A stretch of 64,000 nucleotides of DNA from Halorubrum aidingense JCM 13560. Lineage in GTDB: Archaea > Halobacteriota > Halobacteria > Halobacteriales > Haloferacaceae. Position numbers and translations under genes: made by a program. The notes under the pieces are model-generated. The model did no database searches and had not been told where the DNA came from. It was given only the letters and a program-made list of their open reading frames with translations. Below, one piece after another: positions 25,839-34,871 of the stretch; the stretch's first letter is position 1, and every line of letters begins with the position of its first letter. Where the stretch lies: NCBI RefSeq assembly GCF_000336995.1, contig NZ_AOJI01000022.1:164228-228227 (forward strand), given 5' to 3'.

Positions 25839-26789
25839 TCAGGCGGTCGGCAGGTCGATCTCCTCGCCGCCGGCGAAGACGGTCGGGTGCCGGAGGATGC
25901 CGTCGAGGTGGATCGGCGCGTCGGTCTCGCCGCCGATACCGGCGTTGTCGCCGATGGCGATGTGGACGGTGCCGCCGGCCTTCTCGTCTAAGAGGACGGA
26001 GCCGACGAGTTCGCCGACCCCGACGTTCGTGCCGATCCCGAGCTCCGCGAGGTTGTAGGCGGCGTCGCCGACCGATTCTGCGGCCGCCTCGACGTCGGCG
26101 CGGATCGCGTCGTCGGAGATCGTCGTCACCTGCCCGTCAGCGACCTCGAAGGTGAGCTCGTGGCCGTCGTCGAGCAGTCCGTGGGGCATCATCGTCCCGT
26201 CGACGACGAAGGTTCCCGTCGCCGTCTCGGGCGCCACGAACACCTCGCCGGCGGGGAGGTTCGAGAACTGACCGGGCTCGTGGACCATCCCGGTGTCCGC
26301 GAGCCACTCGCGGTCGCCGATCCCGAAGGTGACGTCCGTTCCTTCGGGGGTGGTGACGCGGATCTCGTCGGCGTCGCCGACCTGCGCGAGCACCTCGTCG
26401 CAGGCGGCGTCGATGGCGGCATAGTCAGCGTCGAGCCCGGTCGTGAACACGTCCTCGGTGATTCCCGGGAGCGTCGCGCCGCGAGCGCCGGTGTCGCAGG
26501 CCGCGCCCCGCGCCCGAGTGTGGCTGAGGCTCTTCGTCGTCGGCGCGAGGAACACGTCGCTTTCGGTCATCGCGGCCGCGACGGGCGCCGGCGGCTCGGC
26601 CCCGTGCTGTTCGGCCGGCGGGTACCGGAGGATCGTCGCGTCATTGGTCACCTCGGTCGCGGCCGCGTACAGCGCCTCGCCGATCGGCGCGCGCTTGTCG
26701 TCGGTCACGACGACGACGGTCTCGCCGGCGGCGACGTTCAAACACTGACCGATGGCGGTGTCCGCTGCCTCGGAGAGGTCGGATGACAT
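25839..26789 (-). CDS. M29-type aminopeptidase
   Basis: A 316-residue protein resembling thermophilic M29 metallo-aminopeptidases and related haloarchaeal aminopeptidases. Blocks include VAAGETVVVVTDDKRAPIGEALY, FLAPTTKSLSHTRARG, and the C-terminal metal-site region LAELGIGTN...LLDEKAGGTVHIAIGDN, with a His in DAPIHLDG. It would release N-terminal amino acids in the cytoplasm. The start MSSDLSEAA at 26789 was chosen over an arginine-rich in-frame extension to 26828. Confidence 0.85.
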   Translation of the reverse strand: MSSDLSEAADTAIGQCLNVAAGETVVVVTDDKRAPIGEALYAAATEVTNDATILRYPPAEQHGAEPPAPVAAAMTESDVFLAPTTKSLSHTRARGAACDTGARGATLPGITEDVFTTGLDADYAAIDAACDEVLAQVGDADEIRVTTPEGTDVTFGIGDREWLADTGMVHEPGQFSNLPAGEVFVAPETATGTFVVDGTMMPHGLLDDGHELTFEVADGQVTTISDDAIRADVEAAAESVGDAAYNLAELGIGTNVGVGELVGSVLLDEKAGGTVHIAIGDNAGIGGETDAPIHLDGILRHPTVFAGGEEIDLPTA

Positions 26790-26988
26790 GGCAACCGCTC
26801 GGTGACGGCGGGCGTTAGTCCTTCGCATCGCTCGTGGTGCCTCGCGGTGTTTCGCATTATTTACTCTGTTACGAAACTCAGTTGCACGCTCGCATCGCGC
26901 GAATTAACCGACCCGTTACTCGCGGCGTAGTTAATTTCTTTCTAAAATCCTCGAAAGAATTATGCCGGTTCCTGAGCGACTGTGAGGC

Positions 26989-28056
26989 ATGATACGCGTG
27001 GGCGTCAACGGGTACGGCACTATCGGGAAGCGGGTCGCGGACGCGGTCGCGGCCCAGCCCGACATGGAGGTCGTGGGCGTGACGAAGACGAGTCCGACGT
27101 ACGGCGCGGAGACGGCGATCCGCTCCGGCTACGATCTGTACGCCGCGATCGGCGACCGCGTCGAGGAGTTCGAGCGGGCGGGGGTGGGCGTCGCGGGCAC
27201 CCTCCCGGACCTGCTCGACGCCGTCGATATCGTCGTCGACTGCTGTCCGAGCGGCGTTGGCGAACAGAACCGGTCGATCTACGAGGCCCACGACACCCCC
27301 GCGGTGTACCAGGGCGGCGAGGACGCGACCGTCGCCGACGCGTCGTTCAACGCCCGCGGCAGCGACGAGTCGGTCGCCGACGCCGATTCGCTGCGAGTCG
27401 TCTCCTGTAACACCACCGGCCTCTCACGGCTCCTCGCCCCGCTGGAGGAGACGTACGGCGTCGAAAAGGCGCGGGTGACGTTGGTCCGCCGGGGCGGCGA
27501 TCCGACCGAGACCGGTCGCGGCCCGATCAACGACATCGTGCCGGATCCGGCGACGGTTCCCTCCCACCACGGGCCGGACGTGAACACGGTACTCCCCGAT
27601 ATCGCGGTCGACACGGCCGCGCTCAAGGCGCCGGTGACCGCGATGCACACCCACAGCGTCAACGTCACGCTCGAAACGGCGCCGACGGCGACGGCGGTCC
27701 GCGAACTGCTCGAGGGGGAAGGCCGACTCTTCCTGATCCCCGAGCGCGCGGGCCTCGACGGCGCCGGCGCGCTCAAAGACTACGCGGCGGACGTGGGGCG
27801 CCCGCGCGGCGATCTCTGGGAGAACTGCATCTGGACCGAGTCGATCAGCGTCCAGGGACGCGATCTGTACCTCTTCCAGAACATCCACCAAGAGGCCGAC
27901 GTCGTCCCCGAAAACGTCGATGCGATTCGCGCGCTATCGACGGATCTCTCCCGGGAGGAGTCGGTCGCGAAGACGGACGAGGCGCTCGGGATCGGGCTCG
28001 ACAGCCTACTCTCCGACGGCGGGTCGACTCGAAACCCGGTCACCGCAGACGACTGA
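26989..28056 (+). CDS. gap: Type II glyceraldehyde-3-phosphate dehydrogenase
   Basis: A 355-residue archaeal-type phosphorylating GAPDH: Rossmann start [19 protein letters not shown], catalytic Cys140 in [30 protein letters not shown] and the substrate region [11 protein letters not shown]. It acts in glycolysis or gluconeogenesis on NADP(H) or NAD(H). The AT-rich upstream region has a possible TATA (GAATTAT at about 26957-26963), 27 bases before the ATG, so the mRNA is probably leaderless. It is monocistronic and ends just before a 21-base tandem repeat. Confidence 0.95.
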   Translation: MIRVGVNGYGTIGKRVADAVAAQPDMEVVGVTKTSPTYGAETAIRSGYDLYAAIGDRVEEFERAGVGVAGTLPDLLDAVDIVVDCCPSGVGEQNRSIYEAHDTPAVYQGGEDATVADASFNARGSDESVADADSLRVVSCNTTGLSRLLAPLEETYGVEKARVTLVRRGGDPTETGRGPINDIVPDPATVPSHHGPDVNTVLPDIAVDTAALKAPVTAMHTHSVNVTLETAPTATAVRELLEGEGRLFLIPERAGLDGAGALKDYAADVGRPRGDLWENCIWTESISVQGRDLYLFQNIHQEADVVPENVDAIRALSTDLSREESVAKTDEALGIGLDSLLSDGGSTRNPVTADD

Positions 28057-28066
28057 TCGGGCGCTG

Positions 28067-28145
28067 ACGGCTGTTTTCGGGGTTCTGTCGGCTGTTTTCG
28101 GCTCTCTTTCGGCTGTTTTCGGGGTTCTGTCGGCCGTGGTTGGCC
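28067..28145 (+). repeat. 21-bp tandem repeat (3 full units plus remnant)
   Basis: Units TCGGCTGTTTTCGGGGTTCT(G) at 28067, 28088 and 28109, the middle one varied, with a decayed fourth at 28130. They fill the gap between gap and a convergent small gene. The decamer TCGGCTGTTT is also the centre of the left motif of elements A and B. Confidence 0.8.
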
Positions 28146-28151
28146 GAATCA

Positions 28152-28328
28152 CTACTCCGCCGGCGTCGTCACGAGAAACGTTCGACCGCCGCGGCGTTCG
28201 AGGTGGACCTCGCTCCCGCGAACGCGGTTCCTGCGGATCCGATCGTCGATCCGGTCGGCCGGACAGTCGGTGACGTCCACGCGCGTCGCCGTCGCGTACC
28301 GCGGTCGGTCCTGAGTGGTCGCGCTCAT
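28152..28328 (-). CDS. Small haloarchaeal protein (58 aa)
   Basis: Reading back from the ATG at 28328 gives 58 residues: MSATTQDRPRYATATRVDV, then a Cys-containing segment (DCPADRIDDRIRRNRVRG) and a C-terminal strand pair (EVHLERRGG, TFLVTTPAE). The composition is coding-like, and GTATACGTACGTA at 28346-28358 lies at the TATA distance from the ATG, supporting a leaderless gene. It is short enough to be missed in automatic annotation. The function is unknown; small basic/acidic two-strand proteins like this are often nucleic-acid binding, but nothing here proves it. Confidence 0.6.
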   Translation of the reverse strand: MSATTQDRPRYATATRVDVTDCPADRIDDRIRRNRVRGSEVHLERRGGRTFLVTTPAE

Positions 28329-28345
28329 ACCTCACGATCCGGACG

Positions 28346-28358
28346 ATACGTACGTATA
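28346..28358 (-). promoter_or_regulatory. TATA-like box for the 58-residue protein gene
   Basis: TACGTACGTATAC (plus strand), read as GTATACGTACGTA on the minus strand, is centred about 25 bases before the ATG at 28328, as expected for a leaderless haloarchaeal transcript. Confidence 0.45.
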
Positions 28359-28446
28359 CCCGAGCCATCCGCGGAGTGGAAGTGAAAGTGAACGCCTCGG
28401 GCGCGAACGCCGGCGATCGGCCCGCCGAACGATTGGGCGTGGGCGG

Positions 28447-28479
28447 GGTGTGGTCGAGGTGTGGTCGAGGTGTGGTCGA
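28447..28479 (+). repeat. 11-bp tandem repeat (3 units)
   Basis: Three exact copies of GGTGTGGTCGA directly follow the 3' end of the minus-strand gene at 28491 (reading away from it). No function is apparent. Confidence 0.75.
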
Positions 28480-28490
28480 AGTGCGCCGCC

Positions 28491-28790
28491 CTATCGCCGG
28501 AGACCGGCGGTTTCGTCGCCTTCGACGAAGCGGACGGTGAAGTAGTCGTAACCGCCGTAGGCGACGTCGAGCGACCCCAACCACCAGTTCCACCGGTCGA
28601 CGACCGACGATCCCTCGGGAGCGTCGCCGAGGTTGTCGATCACGCCGGGAACGGTCAGCGCGTGTCCGCGGTCGCGGGACGGGCGACCGGAGTCCGCGAG
28701 GTCTCTGGCCGCTCGGGCTACCGCACGCCGCTCTGCCGCAGTCCCGCCGAACTCCCGTTCCAGCGCGCCGTCCAGACGCTGTGGGTCCAT
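28491..28790 (-). CDS. Conserved-looking haloarchaeal hypothetical protein
   Basis: A 99-residue protein with an N-terminal helical part (LDGALEREFGGTAAERRAVARAARDLADSG) and a C-terminal part rich in aromatic residues (VVDRWNWWLGSLDVAYGGYDYFTVRFVEG). No cysteine pairs or membrane segments are seen. The acidic balance and the Trp/Tyr-rich block argue for a real folded protein. Function is unknown. It reads in the same direction as the small gene at 28152-28328. Confidence 0.7.
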   Translation of the reverse strand: MDPQRLDGALEREFGGTAAERRAVARAARDLADSGRPSRDRGHALTVPGVIDNLGDAPEGSSVVDRWNWWLGSLDVAYGGYDYFTVRFVEGDETAGLRR

Positions 28791-28895
28791 GCCTCGCCTA
28801 CGCGGCCCGAGTATTTGAGTCGCGTGGTAGAGGGTACCACAACCGGGGTCGAAACCGAAGCACCGGCGCGATCGCCTGAACGCGGTGACTCCGCC

Positions 28896-29894
28896 TCACA
28901 ACCGGGCGGCGAGCGCGAGAAAGAGGAGACTGAACGGTCCCGTGAGCAGCGCCAGCGCGAGCCCCCCGGCCCCCTCGCCGGCCGCGAGCGCCATCGTCGC
29001 GCCGACGACGAGCGACGAGGAGCCGACGATCGCCAAGACGACCCGCTCGGCGACGCTCGCGCGGTCCGGGCCGTCGCTACGCGCGAGCACGTCCGCGAGC
29101 GCCGACTCGACGGCGTCGGCGCGGTCGGCCGGAACGAACGTCCACGGCGTCGATCGGAACCACGCGTTCCCGCGGTACGCGAGCAGAAAGACGGTGGTCC
29201 CGAGCCACGGCAGATCGATGCGTCGGGTGCGGATGACGGCGCCGAGGTCGTCGGCGCGCGTCCGGTCGTCGTTCGCGCCGGTCCGTTCGAGGGTCATCGC
29301 CGCCGGGTCGAGCCGGTGGAGAGCGCCCGGCAGGAACGCCATCATCGGAACCAGCCACGCGAGCGGAATGAGCGAGAAGGCGCCCGACGCGAGCCACCCC
29401 GGGCCGGCCCACCACGCCGCTGCGGGGAGGACGGCGCCGGCGACGACCCACCGCGGCCGGAGCGATGACGGGTCGAATCCGCCCTCGTACGGGGGAAACA
29501 GGCCGGACGTCGACTTCCCGAACCGAAAGAGGAGGATCGGAGCGAGCGCGATCGCGGCGGCGACGAGCAGCCCCGCGGCCACGGCGACGCCGCCGGGGGA
29601 TACGTCCGCGACGAGCGCCGCGGGACCGGCGGTGAGCAGCGCGCTGCCGAGAGAGCCCACCAGCACCGCGAGGACCGTCCCGAGGGCGACGAGGAGGAGC
29701 AGGCCGGCTCCCGCCGCGAGCGAGCGGATCCGGTCGTAGCGGACCGGTCCCCATTCGATCGGTTCGTCGGGCGCGGAGCCGACGGAACGGTCGGCGTCCG
29801 TGTCGTCGGTGACGTCGGTGGCGTCGTCGGACTCGACGGCGGCCGCGTCGGAGGAGGTGTCGGCGGTCGCGACGACACCGTTCTCGGAGGGCAT
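28896..29894 (-). CDS. Haloarchaeal multi-pass membrane protein, unknown function
   Basis: A 332-residue protein. Residues 1-50 are an acidic disordered stretch (DDATDVTDDTDADRSVG), followed by about six hydrophobic helices (about 58-80, 84-97, 103-124, 150-164, 175-192 and 285-330). A soluble segment (about 200-270) contains DLGAVIRTRRIDLPWLGTTVF. No catalytic motif can be recognised. It is monocistronic and divergent from the DUF5518 gene, with 126 bases between. Confidence 0.7.
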   Translation of the reverse strand: MPSENGVVATADTSSDAAAVESDDATDVTDDTDADRSVGSAPDEPIEWGPVRYDRIRSLAAGAGLLLLVALGTVLAVLVGSLGSALLTAGPAALVADVSPGGVAVAAGLLVAAAIALAPILLFRFGKSTSGLFPPYEGGFDPSSLRPRWVVAGAVLPAAAWWAGPGWLASGAFSLIPLAWLVPMMAFLPGALHRLDPAAMTLERTGANDDRTRADDLGAVIRTRRIDLPWLGTTVFLLAYRGNAWFRSTPWTFVPADRADAVESALADVLARSDGPDRASVAERVVLAIVGSSSLVVGATMALAAGEGAGGLALALLTGPFSLLFLALAARL

Positions 29895-29990
29895 CCGACG
29901 CTGCTACGTCGACGCTCCGGATAAATTGTCGGTCGAACGATCGGATCGCCTTCGAACGACCGAATGGATCGGGGACTCAACGGCGGCGAG

Positions 29991-29998
29991 TATTTATT
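29991..29998 (+). promoter_or_regulatory. TATA box of the DUF5518 gene
   Basis: TATTTATT is centred 27 bases before the ATG at 30021, which decides that start over the in-frame ATG at 30012 and implies a leaderless mRNA. Confidence 0.55.
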
Positions 29999-30020
29999 TT
30001 GTCGTCGGCTAATGGACGGT

Positions 30021-30383
30021 ATGACTGACTGGCGCGCCGTCGGGTACGGATTCGTGGTGATGGTGATAGCCGGGTTGCTCGCGTCCTTTGCGCCCGTGAT
30101 CGGCCACATCGGTGCGGGGCTGATCGGCGGGTTCGTCGCCGGCTACGTGGCCGGCGGCGGGCTGCTCTCCGGCACGTGGCACGGGCTGCTCGCGGGATCG
30201 GTGAGCGGGATCGCGGTCACGCTGCTGCTCGCGGCCTTCGGCGGCTTGGTGGGGCTGGCCGGTGGGCCTCTCGGCGGCCTGCTCGGCGGGGCGGGCGTGT
30301 TCGTCGTCGGGCTGTTCCTCACGCTCCTGTTCGCGATCGACTCGGCGCTCGCGGGGGCGATAGGCGGCGTGCTCGGCGATTGA
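30021..30383 (+). CDS. DUF5518 family membrane protein
   Basis: A 120-residue hydrophobic protein with four glycine-rich membrane segments: YGFVVMVIAGLLASFAPVI, GAGLIGGFVAGYVAGGG, GLLAGSVSGIAVTLLLAAFG and a final GVFVVGLFLTLLFAIDSALA. The pattern WRAVGYGF at the start with central GG(G)L-x-S-G-x-x-HG is that of the DUF5518 family, small haloarchaeal membrane proteins of unknown role. The start was set by the TATA box 27 bases upstream. Confidence 0.8.
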   Translation: MTDWRAVGYGFVVMVIAGLLASFAPVIGHIGAGLIGGFVAGYVAGGGLLSGTWHGLLAGSVSGIAVTLLLAAFGGLVGLAGGPLGGLLGGAGVFVVGLFLTLLFAIDSALAGAIGGVLGD

Positions 30384-30494
30384 GGGACACTTCTCGATCT
30401 CTCCGATCGGCGGGGTTGAAAAGCGGCGAGCGGCAGCGGTAGTCCCGTTCGTCAGGGGCGCTCCCCGTCTCTCGGGCGAACTCGGCGGCGGGGA

Positions 30495-30998
30495 CTACTC
30501 TCGGTCGAGGTATTCCTGCTGGACGGCGACGACCTCGGCGGAGTCCTCGCAGTCGGCGTACCGCCGCAGCGGCTCCTCGTTGAGATCGAGGAACGTCTCC
30601 CCCCACGTGAATTTCGCCATGATCCGCTCTGCGTGCTCGGGTTCCCCGAGGATCGCGAGCGCGGCCGCGAACGCCTCCACCGTGGTGAGCCGCATCGGTC
30701 GGCCGAAGTTGACGGGGTTCCCGGCGACGAGGTACGGCAGCGCGCGGTGCTCGCCCGGCAGCGTGAACATCTTCTCGCCGGCCGACTCCCACGAGCAGTC
30801 GAGCGCGACGAGCGCGTTCTCCGCGGCGACCGCGGCGTCCGCCGGCGAGAGTGCCCGCTCGGCGTGGGGGTTCAACACGACGCCGTAGGGAGTCGCCCGA
30901 TCGGACCGATGGAGCTCGGCGAGGTCGAACCGCGCGAGCTTCCGAGCCGTACACTTGTCGGGGTCGTCGTCGCCCTCGTATCGGACGTGGAGATCCAC
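30495..30998 (-). CDS. tsr3: 18S/16S rRNA aminocarboxypropyltransferase Tsr3
   Basis: A 167-residue protein matching archaeal Tsr3 (former DUF367): [71 protein letters not shown] and [19 protein letters not shown] are its conserved blocks. The enzyme transfers the aminocarboxypropyl group from SAM to a hypermodified nucleotide in the small-subunit rRNA decoding region, late in ribosome assembly. Length is normal for archaea. Confidence 0.95.
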   Translation of the reverse strand: MDLHVRYEGDDDPDKCTARKLARFDLAELHRSDRATPYGVVLNPHAERALSPADAAVAAENALVALDCSWESAGEKMFTLPGEHRALPYLVAGNPVNFGRPMRLTTVEAFAAALAILGEPEHAERIMAKFTWGETFLDLNEEPLRRYADCEDSAEVVAVQQEYLDRE

Positions 30999-31045
30999 GT
31001 CACACGTTCGCCTGAACGGCTAATAAGGCGTGCGGAGCGTCCGCG

Positions 31046-32875
31046 TCAGTCGTCCGCGGCGTCGGCTTCTCCGGGGTCCGTCGCGGTGTCGTCCGCTTCG
31101 TCCGACTCCGATGCGGCGTCGTCCGCTGCTCCCGGCTCCGTCGCGGCGTCGTCATCGGTCTCCGGTCGGTCTGCGGACTCGGCCGCCGCTCTCGGGAGTT
31201 CGACCACGAACGCGGCCCCTCGCGGCTCGTTGTCCGTCACCCACACGTCGCCGCCGAACTGCTCCGTCAGGGCGCGAACGAGGTACAGCCCGATCCCGGA
31301 CCCGGGGCTGTCGATGCCCTTCTTTCCCTTCCCGAAGATCGTCGCTTTGGCGTCGTCGGGGATTCCCGGCCCGTTGTCGGCGAATCTGAGGCGGACGCGG
31401 TCGTCGAACGCCTCGCAGGTCACCGTCACCTCCGGGTGGTCGGTGTCGTTGTGCTGGACGGCGTTGTTCAGGAGGTTCCTGAACACCGAGGCGAGCATCT
31501 CGTTCCCGCGAACGGTCGCGGCCGGCGGCTCCGGGGAGAGCCGGAACGCGGCTTGCGGGAAGGAGTCGCGCGCCGCTTGCACTTCCGTTTCGAGCAGCCC
31601 GCAGAGGTCGACGGGCTTCGTCTCGGGCACGGCGTCCCCCGTAAGCGACTCGACGAAGTCGCGGGCGGTCTCCGTCAGCTCGATGACGTGCGTCGACTTG
31701 CGGAGCACGCGGTCGAGCGCGTCCTGCCCCTCGTCGTCGACGTGGTCCCGGAGCGTCTCCGCCCACCCGTGTATCACGGCCATGTCGTTGCGGATGTCGT
31801 GTCTGACCACGCGGTTCAGCGCTTCGAGCTGCGCGGTGCGCTCTTCGAGCCGGAGACGGTACCGCTCTCTGTCGGTGACGTCGTCGACCGTGAGCAGCTC
31901 GCCGCCGGTCACCCCGCGCGACGTGAAGGCGTTTCGCGAGACCTGGTAGTACCGCGTCGACGCGTCGCCGTCGCGCTCTCCGTCTCGCGGTCCGCCGCGC
32001 TCTCCGTCGACCGCGACCGCGATCACGGCGTCCTCGTCGCGGTCGACGGCGAGCCGCGGGAGCACCGCGTCGAGCGGCTCACCGATCGCGCCGTGGAGCG
32101 CCGGGAACAGCAGGCGCGCGGCCCGGTTGTGATCACGGATGCGGCCGGTTTGGTCCAGGAATATCGCCGGGTCGTCGCTGTCGGCGGCGAACTGGATCGT
32201 CTCGAACCGCCGGAAGTAGACGAACATGGTGCCGACCGCGAACAGGGCCACGCCGGGCGGCTCGTACATCAGCGGGAGCAGCCACGAGAAGCTCTCGCCG
32301 GCGACGGTGGCCGTGGTGGGAATCGCGGTGACGGCGATGAGTGCGGTCAGCGATCGGCTGTCGAGTGCGGTGTAGTAGAGCTGTTCCAGCAGCATGAAGA
32401 AGCCGACGGCGATCACGGCGTACGAGAGCCCGAGGACCAGCCAGTACAACAGCTCGTGGCGGATCGCGAGGTGCGGGAACGGCTCGGTGGCCCACGCGGT
32501 CGTGAAGTAGAGTTCGTGAAGCGGGTTCGTGACCTTCAGCAGGCTCACCACCACGAACACGCCGACGACGGCCCGCCGGTACGGCGCGCGTCGCGGCGAC
32601 CGACCGGTGTAGGCGGCACAGAAGTAGAGCCACGCGCCGACCGAGAGCAGCGCGAACACGAATCCGACGATGTACGAGGCCTCCTTGGCCGTCTCGCCCG
32701 GTGCGAGGAAGTAGCCGACGTAGCCGCTCGCCCAGAGCGCGACCGTCAGGAGCAACGCCACCATTCCGTCGCGCGTTTCCGGATGACGGATCCGTCTGGC
32801 GCGCGGGACGGCCGCGACGCACGCGAGCGCCGAGGCGGCGAATATCGAGACGTGCGCGAGGAAGACGGGATCCAT
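31046..32875 (-). CDS. 7TM-N-terminal sensor histidine kinase
   Basis: A 609-residue membrane kinase. Residues about 1-220 contain seven transmembrane helices of the histidine-kinase N-terminal 7TM type, followed by a PAS-like domain (about 225-325, with FLDQTGRIRDHNRAARLLFP), a dimerisation helix with phospho-acceptor His359 (VVRHDIRNDMAV), and an ATPase domain: N-box NLLNNAVQHND, G1 FADNGPGIPDD, F-box IFGKGKKG, G2 GSGIGLYLV. The last 45 residues are an acidic Ala/Asp/Glu repeat region (DEADDTATDPGEADAADD). No response regulator lies nearby. Confidence 0.92.
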   Translation of the reverse strand: MDPVFLAHVSIFAASALACVAAVPRARRIRHPETRDGMVALLLTVALWASGYVGYFLAPGETAKEASYIVGFVFALLSVGAWLYFCAAYTGRSPRRAPYRRAVVGVFVVVSLLKVTNPLHELYFTTAWATEPFPHLAIRHELLYWLVLGLSYAVIAVGFFMLLEQLYYTALDSRSLTALIAVTAIPTTATVAGESFSWLLPLMYEPPGVALFAVGTMFVYFRRFETIQFAADSDDPAIFLDQTGRIRDHNRAARLLFPALHGAIGEPLDAVLPRLAVDRDEDAVIAVAVDGERGGPRDGERDGDASTRYYQVSRNAFTSRGVTGGELLTVDDVTDRERYRLRLEERTAQLEALNRVVRHDIRNDMAVIHGWAETLRDHVDDEGQDALDRVLRKSTHVIELTETARDFVESLTGDAVPETKPVDLCGLLETEVQAARDSFPQAAFRLSPEPPAATVRGNEMLASVFRNLLNNAVQHNDTDHPEVTVTCEAFDDRVRLRFADNGPGIPDDAKATIFGKGKKGIDSPGSGIGLYLVRALTEQFGGDVWVTDNEPRGAAFVVELPRAAAESADRPETDDDAATEPGAADDAASESDEADDTATDPGEADAADD

Positions 32876-33082
32876 ACTGCGTCGGCTTATCCCTCAAAGC
32901 CACGTCCGATAACGGTTCGGGTGTGAGTGCAGAAGCAACAAATACCTAACCTGTAGAGCGGCGCGGCGGCCTGCCCCTCCGCTTCAACCGTCCGCGGGCT
33001 CTCTCGGCGGCGCCGTGGCGGGCGTCGACGATTCGTGGCTTCCGAACTCCGGTCGGTCGAGCGTCGGGATCACACCGCGCTC

Positions 33083-34075
33083 TCACCCGAATATCCGCAG
33101 CAGGCCGAGCGCCCACCGAGCCAGTTCGCTGAGGACAAAGAGGCCGCCTTCGGGCCGCGAGAGCCTGCGGCCCGACCAGAGCGCCCCGACCATGAGCACC
33201 GTGATCACCAGCAGCCAGAGGAGGCTCTCGATCGCCGCGCCGCCGACGGCGAGCGGTCGGATGACCGCCGCGATGCCGAGGATCCCCAGCACGTTGAACA
33301 CGTTGCTGCCGACGACGTTCCCCACGGACATCCCGACGTGTCCCTGCCGCATCGCGACGAGCGAGACCGCCAGCTCCGGCGTCGACGTGCCGGCGGCGAC
33401 GATCGTTCCGCCGATCACCCAGTCGGAGATCCCGACGCCCCGGGCGAGCGTCGACGCCGCCTCGACCATGTAGTGACCGCTGATCAGGACGATCCCCAGT
33501 CCGCCGACCAGGAGCAGCGCGTCGCGGCCGCGGGCCGAGAGCCCGCTCGGGACGGCCTCCGTGATCGCCCCGGTGACCCGGGAGTCCGGGTACTCGGTCT
33601 CGATCGAGTGTGCCGACTGCTCGTCGCGAACGAGGTAGGCCGTGTACGCGGCGAACAGCCCCGCGAGGAGGACCCCTTCGAGCCCGGTCACGGTGCGGTC
33701 GAAGAGGACGCCGAAGGCGACGACCGTCGAGAGGACCAGCGCGACGCCGTCGCGGTGGACCAGCGACCGCTCGACCGGGATCACCCGAAGCAGCGACACC
33801 GCGCCGAGGATGAACGCGAGGTTGTAGATGTTGGACCCCACGACGTTGCCGACGCCGATTTCCCCCAGCCCGGCGAGCGCGGCGTCGACCGTCACGACGA
33901 GTTCCGGGGTCGAGGTCCCCATCGCGACGATCGTCAACCCGATCGTGAGTTCGCTGACGCCGAAGCGCCGAGCCAGTCGAACCGTCGCGTCGACGAGCGC
34001 GCGGGCGCCGATCCACAGCCCGAGGACGGACACGGCGAGGACGGCGAACTGGGCGATCGGCGGTGACGACGACAT
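33083..34075 (-). CDS. Calcium/sodium antiporter (CaCA family)
   Basis: A 330-residue YrbG-type exchanger with two inverted repeats of five helices. The alpha repeats are clear: LTIVAMGTSTPELVVTVDAALAG and GNVVGSNIYNLAFILG in the first, GGTIVAAGTSTPELAVSLVAM and GNVVGSNVFNVLGILG in the second. The paired acidic residues in GTSTPE coordinate the cation. It exports calcium in exchange for sodium, a major need of a halophile. It is divergent from the Tat lipoprotein gene. Confidence 0.92.
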   Translation of the reverse strand: MSSSPPIAQFAVLAVSVLGLWIGARALVDATVRLARRFGVSELTIGLTIVAMGTSTPELVVTVDAALAGLGEIGVGNVVGSNIYNLAFILGAVSLLRVIPVERSLVHRDGVALVLSTVVAFGVLFDRTVTGLEGVLLAGLFAAYTAYLVRDEQSAHSIETEYPDSRVTGAITEAVPSGLSARGRDALLLVGGLGIVLISGHYMVEAASTLARGVGISDWVIGGTIVAAGTSTPELAVSLVAMRQGHVGMSVGNVVGSNVFNVLGILGIAAVIRPLAVGGAAIESLLWLLVITVLMVGALWSGRRLSRPEGGLFVLSELARWALGLLRIFG

Positions 34076-34238
34076 GGTCGACGGTTCTCGATGGACGGTA
34101 CTAAACCTGAGCCACGAGCCGACGCCGAGTGCGGAACCGGGATCACGAGCCGACGCCCTTTGTGACGCCGGAGCGACGGCTCCGCTACCGGCGCGAGTCG
34201 CCCCCTGTCACTATACGTGTCGTCGTAGTAACACGAGT

Positions 34239-34871
34239 ATGGACCGACGAGACGTGCTCCGCGCGGGAACGGCGGTCGCCGTCGGCGGGCTCGCGGGCTG
34301 TGCGAGCGGAAGCGACGACCCGACGTTCATCGAGGGGTTCGAGAACGGCATCGGCGAGTGGGAGACCGGCGCCGCGATCGGCCCCGAGGTCGATGTCGGA
34401 GAGTTCGACTGGGAAGTCGACGTTTCCGAGGCGGAGGCGACGACGGGGGATCGCTCGCTCCGGATCTGGAACCAGGGCGACTACGACGACGGCGTCACGT
34501 GGGCCGTTCACCCGGTTCCCGTCGAGCCGGGCGGGTCGTATCGGATCGCGGTGAGCGGTCAGTTCTGGAGCGAGTCGGAGTCGTTCAACACGATCCGACA
34601 CGCCGTGATGCGGCTGGGTCCCGAGCCGCCGGCGGCCGAGGAGGACTTCCCGCAGCCCGGTCTCAACACGACGGACCTCGGCGAGACGCCCTACGGCGGG
34701 CTCCGGGACGCGCTGTGGCTCGCGGACGGGTGGCGCGAGTACGCCTTCGAGTGGACCACCTCGGAGCTGTCGACCGACACGCTTCACCTCGCCGTCGGGA
34801 CGGCCGTGATCTGGGAGGCGGACGCGACGCACTACGTCGACGACTTCTCCGTGAGTATCGAGCCGCGATGA
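34239..34871 (+). CDS. Tat-dependent lipoprotein, unknown function
   Basis: A 210-residue secreted protein. It begins with a twin-arginine signal (MDRRDVLRAGTAVAVGG) ending in a lipobox LAGC, so Cys21 is probably lipid-modified. The mature part looks like a carbohydrate-binding-type beta sandwich: FEGFENGIGEWETG, RSLRIWNQGDYDDGVTWAV, PGGSYRIAVSGQFWS and HYVDDFSVSIEP. Such domains often bind sugars on the cell surface. It overlaps the next membrane protein gene as ATGA, which suggests the two work together. Confidence 0.85.
   Translation: MDRRDVLRAGTAVAVGGLAGCASGSDDPTFIEGFENGIGEWETGAAIGPEVDVGEFDWEVDVSEAEATTGDRSLRIWNQGDYDDGVTWAVHPVPVEPGGSYRIAVSGQFWSESESFNTIRHAVMRLGPEPPAAEEDFPQPGLNTTDLGETPYGGLRDALWLADGWREYAFEWTTSELSTDTLHLAVGTAVIWEADATHYVDDFSVSIEPR

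Noticed and set aside
26900..26930. Possible TrmB-type operator before the GAPDH gene (TACT...AGT)
   Set aside because: The spacing and right half do not match the TACT-N(7-8)-GAGTA pattern well enough.
28461..29468. 335-codon plus-strand frame
   Set aside because: It overlaps two minus-strand genes with better composition and has only Arg/Glu/Gly-rich sequence without a motif.
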